A DNA stretch of 6,204 bases, taken from NCBI GenBank assembly GCA_945836835.1, contig CAMAML010000079.1, positions 1 through 6,204 of the forward strand, read 5' to 3'. Position 1 is the first letter of the stretch; the number at the start of each line of letters is the position of its first letter. The DNA is from an uncultured cyanobacterium. Lineage in GTDB: Bacteria > Cyanobacteriota > Vampirovibrionia > Gastranaerophilales > Gastranaerophilaceae. Below are positions 5,933 to 6,204 of the stretch, in pieces. Both the position numbers and the translations under genes were made by a program. The notes below the pieces were generated by a model that had not been told where the DNA came from, ran no database searches, and worked only from the letters and a program-made list of their open reading frames with translations.

Positions 5933-5961
5933 AGTATAACCGATTATGATAAATTTTTCAA
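5933..5961 (-). promoter_or_regulatory. Promoter of the small RNA, TTGAAA-17-TATACT
   Basis: On the minus strand TTGAAA (5956-5961) and TATACT (5933-5938) each match 5 of 6 consensus bases at the ideal 17-base spacing. This is the best -35/-10 pair I found in the window. It places the transcription start at about 5926, one or two bases before the basal stem of the small RNA. Confidence 0.6.
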
Positions 5962-6007
5962 GTGCAACCGTCGCCGAGTTTAGTCGAGCAGATTTTGACG
6001 GATGAAG

Positions 6008-6204
6008 CTAAGTATCACTTAGCAACTCAAGCCCTTTTTGAGCCTGACAAAGCACGCCATAATAATACTCAAACTCCTTGTCGGACTGTGCGGTGTTCAA
6101 AATTTGGAGTGATTTTAGGTAATACGGATTATCACTTGTTTTGAGTGCGCTTAAATCAAGCCCGACATCTTCAATTTTTAAATTCAGTGCAGTCAAAATC
6201 TTAT
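6008..6204 (-). CDS. C-terminal part of an unrecognised protein, truncated by the window edge
   Basis: The minus-strand frame is open from the right edge to a TAG at 6008-6010, giving the last 64 residues. A TTG at 6194-6196 could be read as a start, but the frame stays open upstream of it and no ribosome binding site is present, so the gene most likely begins outside the window. The visible part has an amphipathic helical look (NPYYLKSLQIL, EFEYYYGVLCQAQKGLELL), with no transmembrane segment or recognisable motif. It is followed on the same strand, about 47 bases later, by the promoter of the small RNA; only a weak CCGTC/GACGG pairing (5968-5972, 5997-6001) lies between, so its terminator is unclear. 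Function unknown. Confidence 0.55.
   Translation of the reverse strand, partial: KILTALNLKIEDVGLDLSALKTSDNPYYLKSLQILNTAQSDKEFEYYYGVLCQAQKGLELLSDT

Noticed and set aside
5499..5983. Open frames across the GC-rich element on both strands (5499-5768 +, 5603-5815 -, 5717-5983 +)
   Set aside because: They overlap mazG, the hairpin element or the small RNA. They have no ribosome binding sites and give low-complexity Arg/Ser/Leu-rich readings typical of structured intergenic repeats.
5968..6001. Hairpin CCGTC/GACGG as terminator of the right-edge gene
   Set aside because: Five base pairs around a 24-base loop without a T-run is too weak to call.

Overview
The window looks like a low-GC bacterial chromosome, from a lineage that secretes large leukotoxin/filamentous-haemagglutinin-type beta-helix adhesins. 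My best guess is an uncultured gut Gastranaerophilales (Melainabacteria / Vampirovibrionia). The reasons are the adhesin type, two small lineage-style proteins (one with an N-terminal NPF...LTADVFD segment, one HEAT-like) and the base composition. Negativicutes, Fusobacteria or Elusimicrobia are not excluded. The assignment rests on recollection of these families, not on a search.

Layout. Positions 1-338 are a long AT-rich non-coding leader. It holds several promoter-like boxes, a Shine-Dalgarno followed directly by an ATG-TAA start-stop pair, and three copies (one inverted) of AATATTTGC. Positions 339-3575 (+) encode a 1078-residue secreted adhesin with a signal peptide, a TPS-like N-terminal domain and many short beta-helix repeats. 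Positions 3576-3738 separate convergent genes and hold two hairpin terminators. Positions 3739-4626 (-) hold a two-gene operon of small, mostly helical proteins of unknown function. Positions 4627-4761 are a divergent promoter region. Positions 4762-5538 (+) encode MazG, the nucleoside triphosphate pyrophosphohydrolase.

The right end is the least ordinary part. After mazG comes a GC-rich, hairpin-rich segment (about 5604-5790) that does not look coding. It is flanked by an exact 20-bp direct repeat: one copy is the 3' end of mazG, the other lies about 300 bp downstream. Next, on the minus strand, is what looks like a stand-alone small RNA gene (about 5926 to 5848). It has a good -35/-10 promoter, a rod-shaped hairpin with an 11-bp basal stem, and a U-run. 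Its apical part faintly resembles the SRP (4.5S) RNA domain but departs from the consensus. The window ends inside an unrecognised minus-strand gene (C-terminal 64 residues, 6008-6204).

The genes do not form one pathway. The adhesin acts outside the cell, MazG is nucleotide-pool housekeeping, and the two-gene operon is probably cytoplasmic and lineage-specific. No tRNA, rRNA, CRISPR array or complete insertion sequence is visible.
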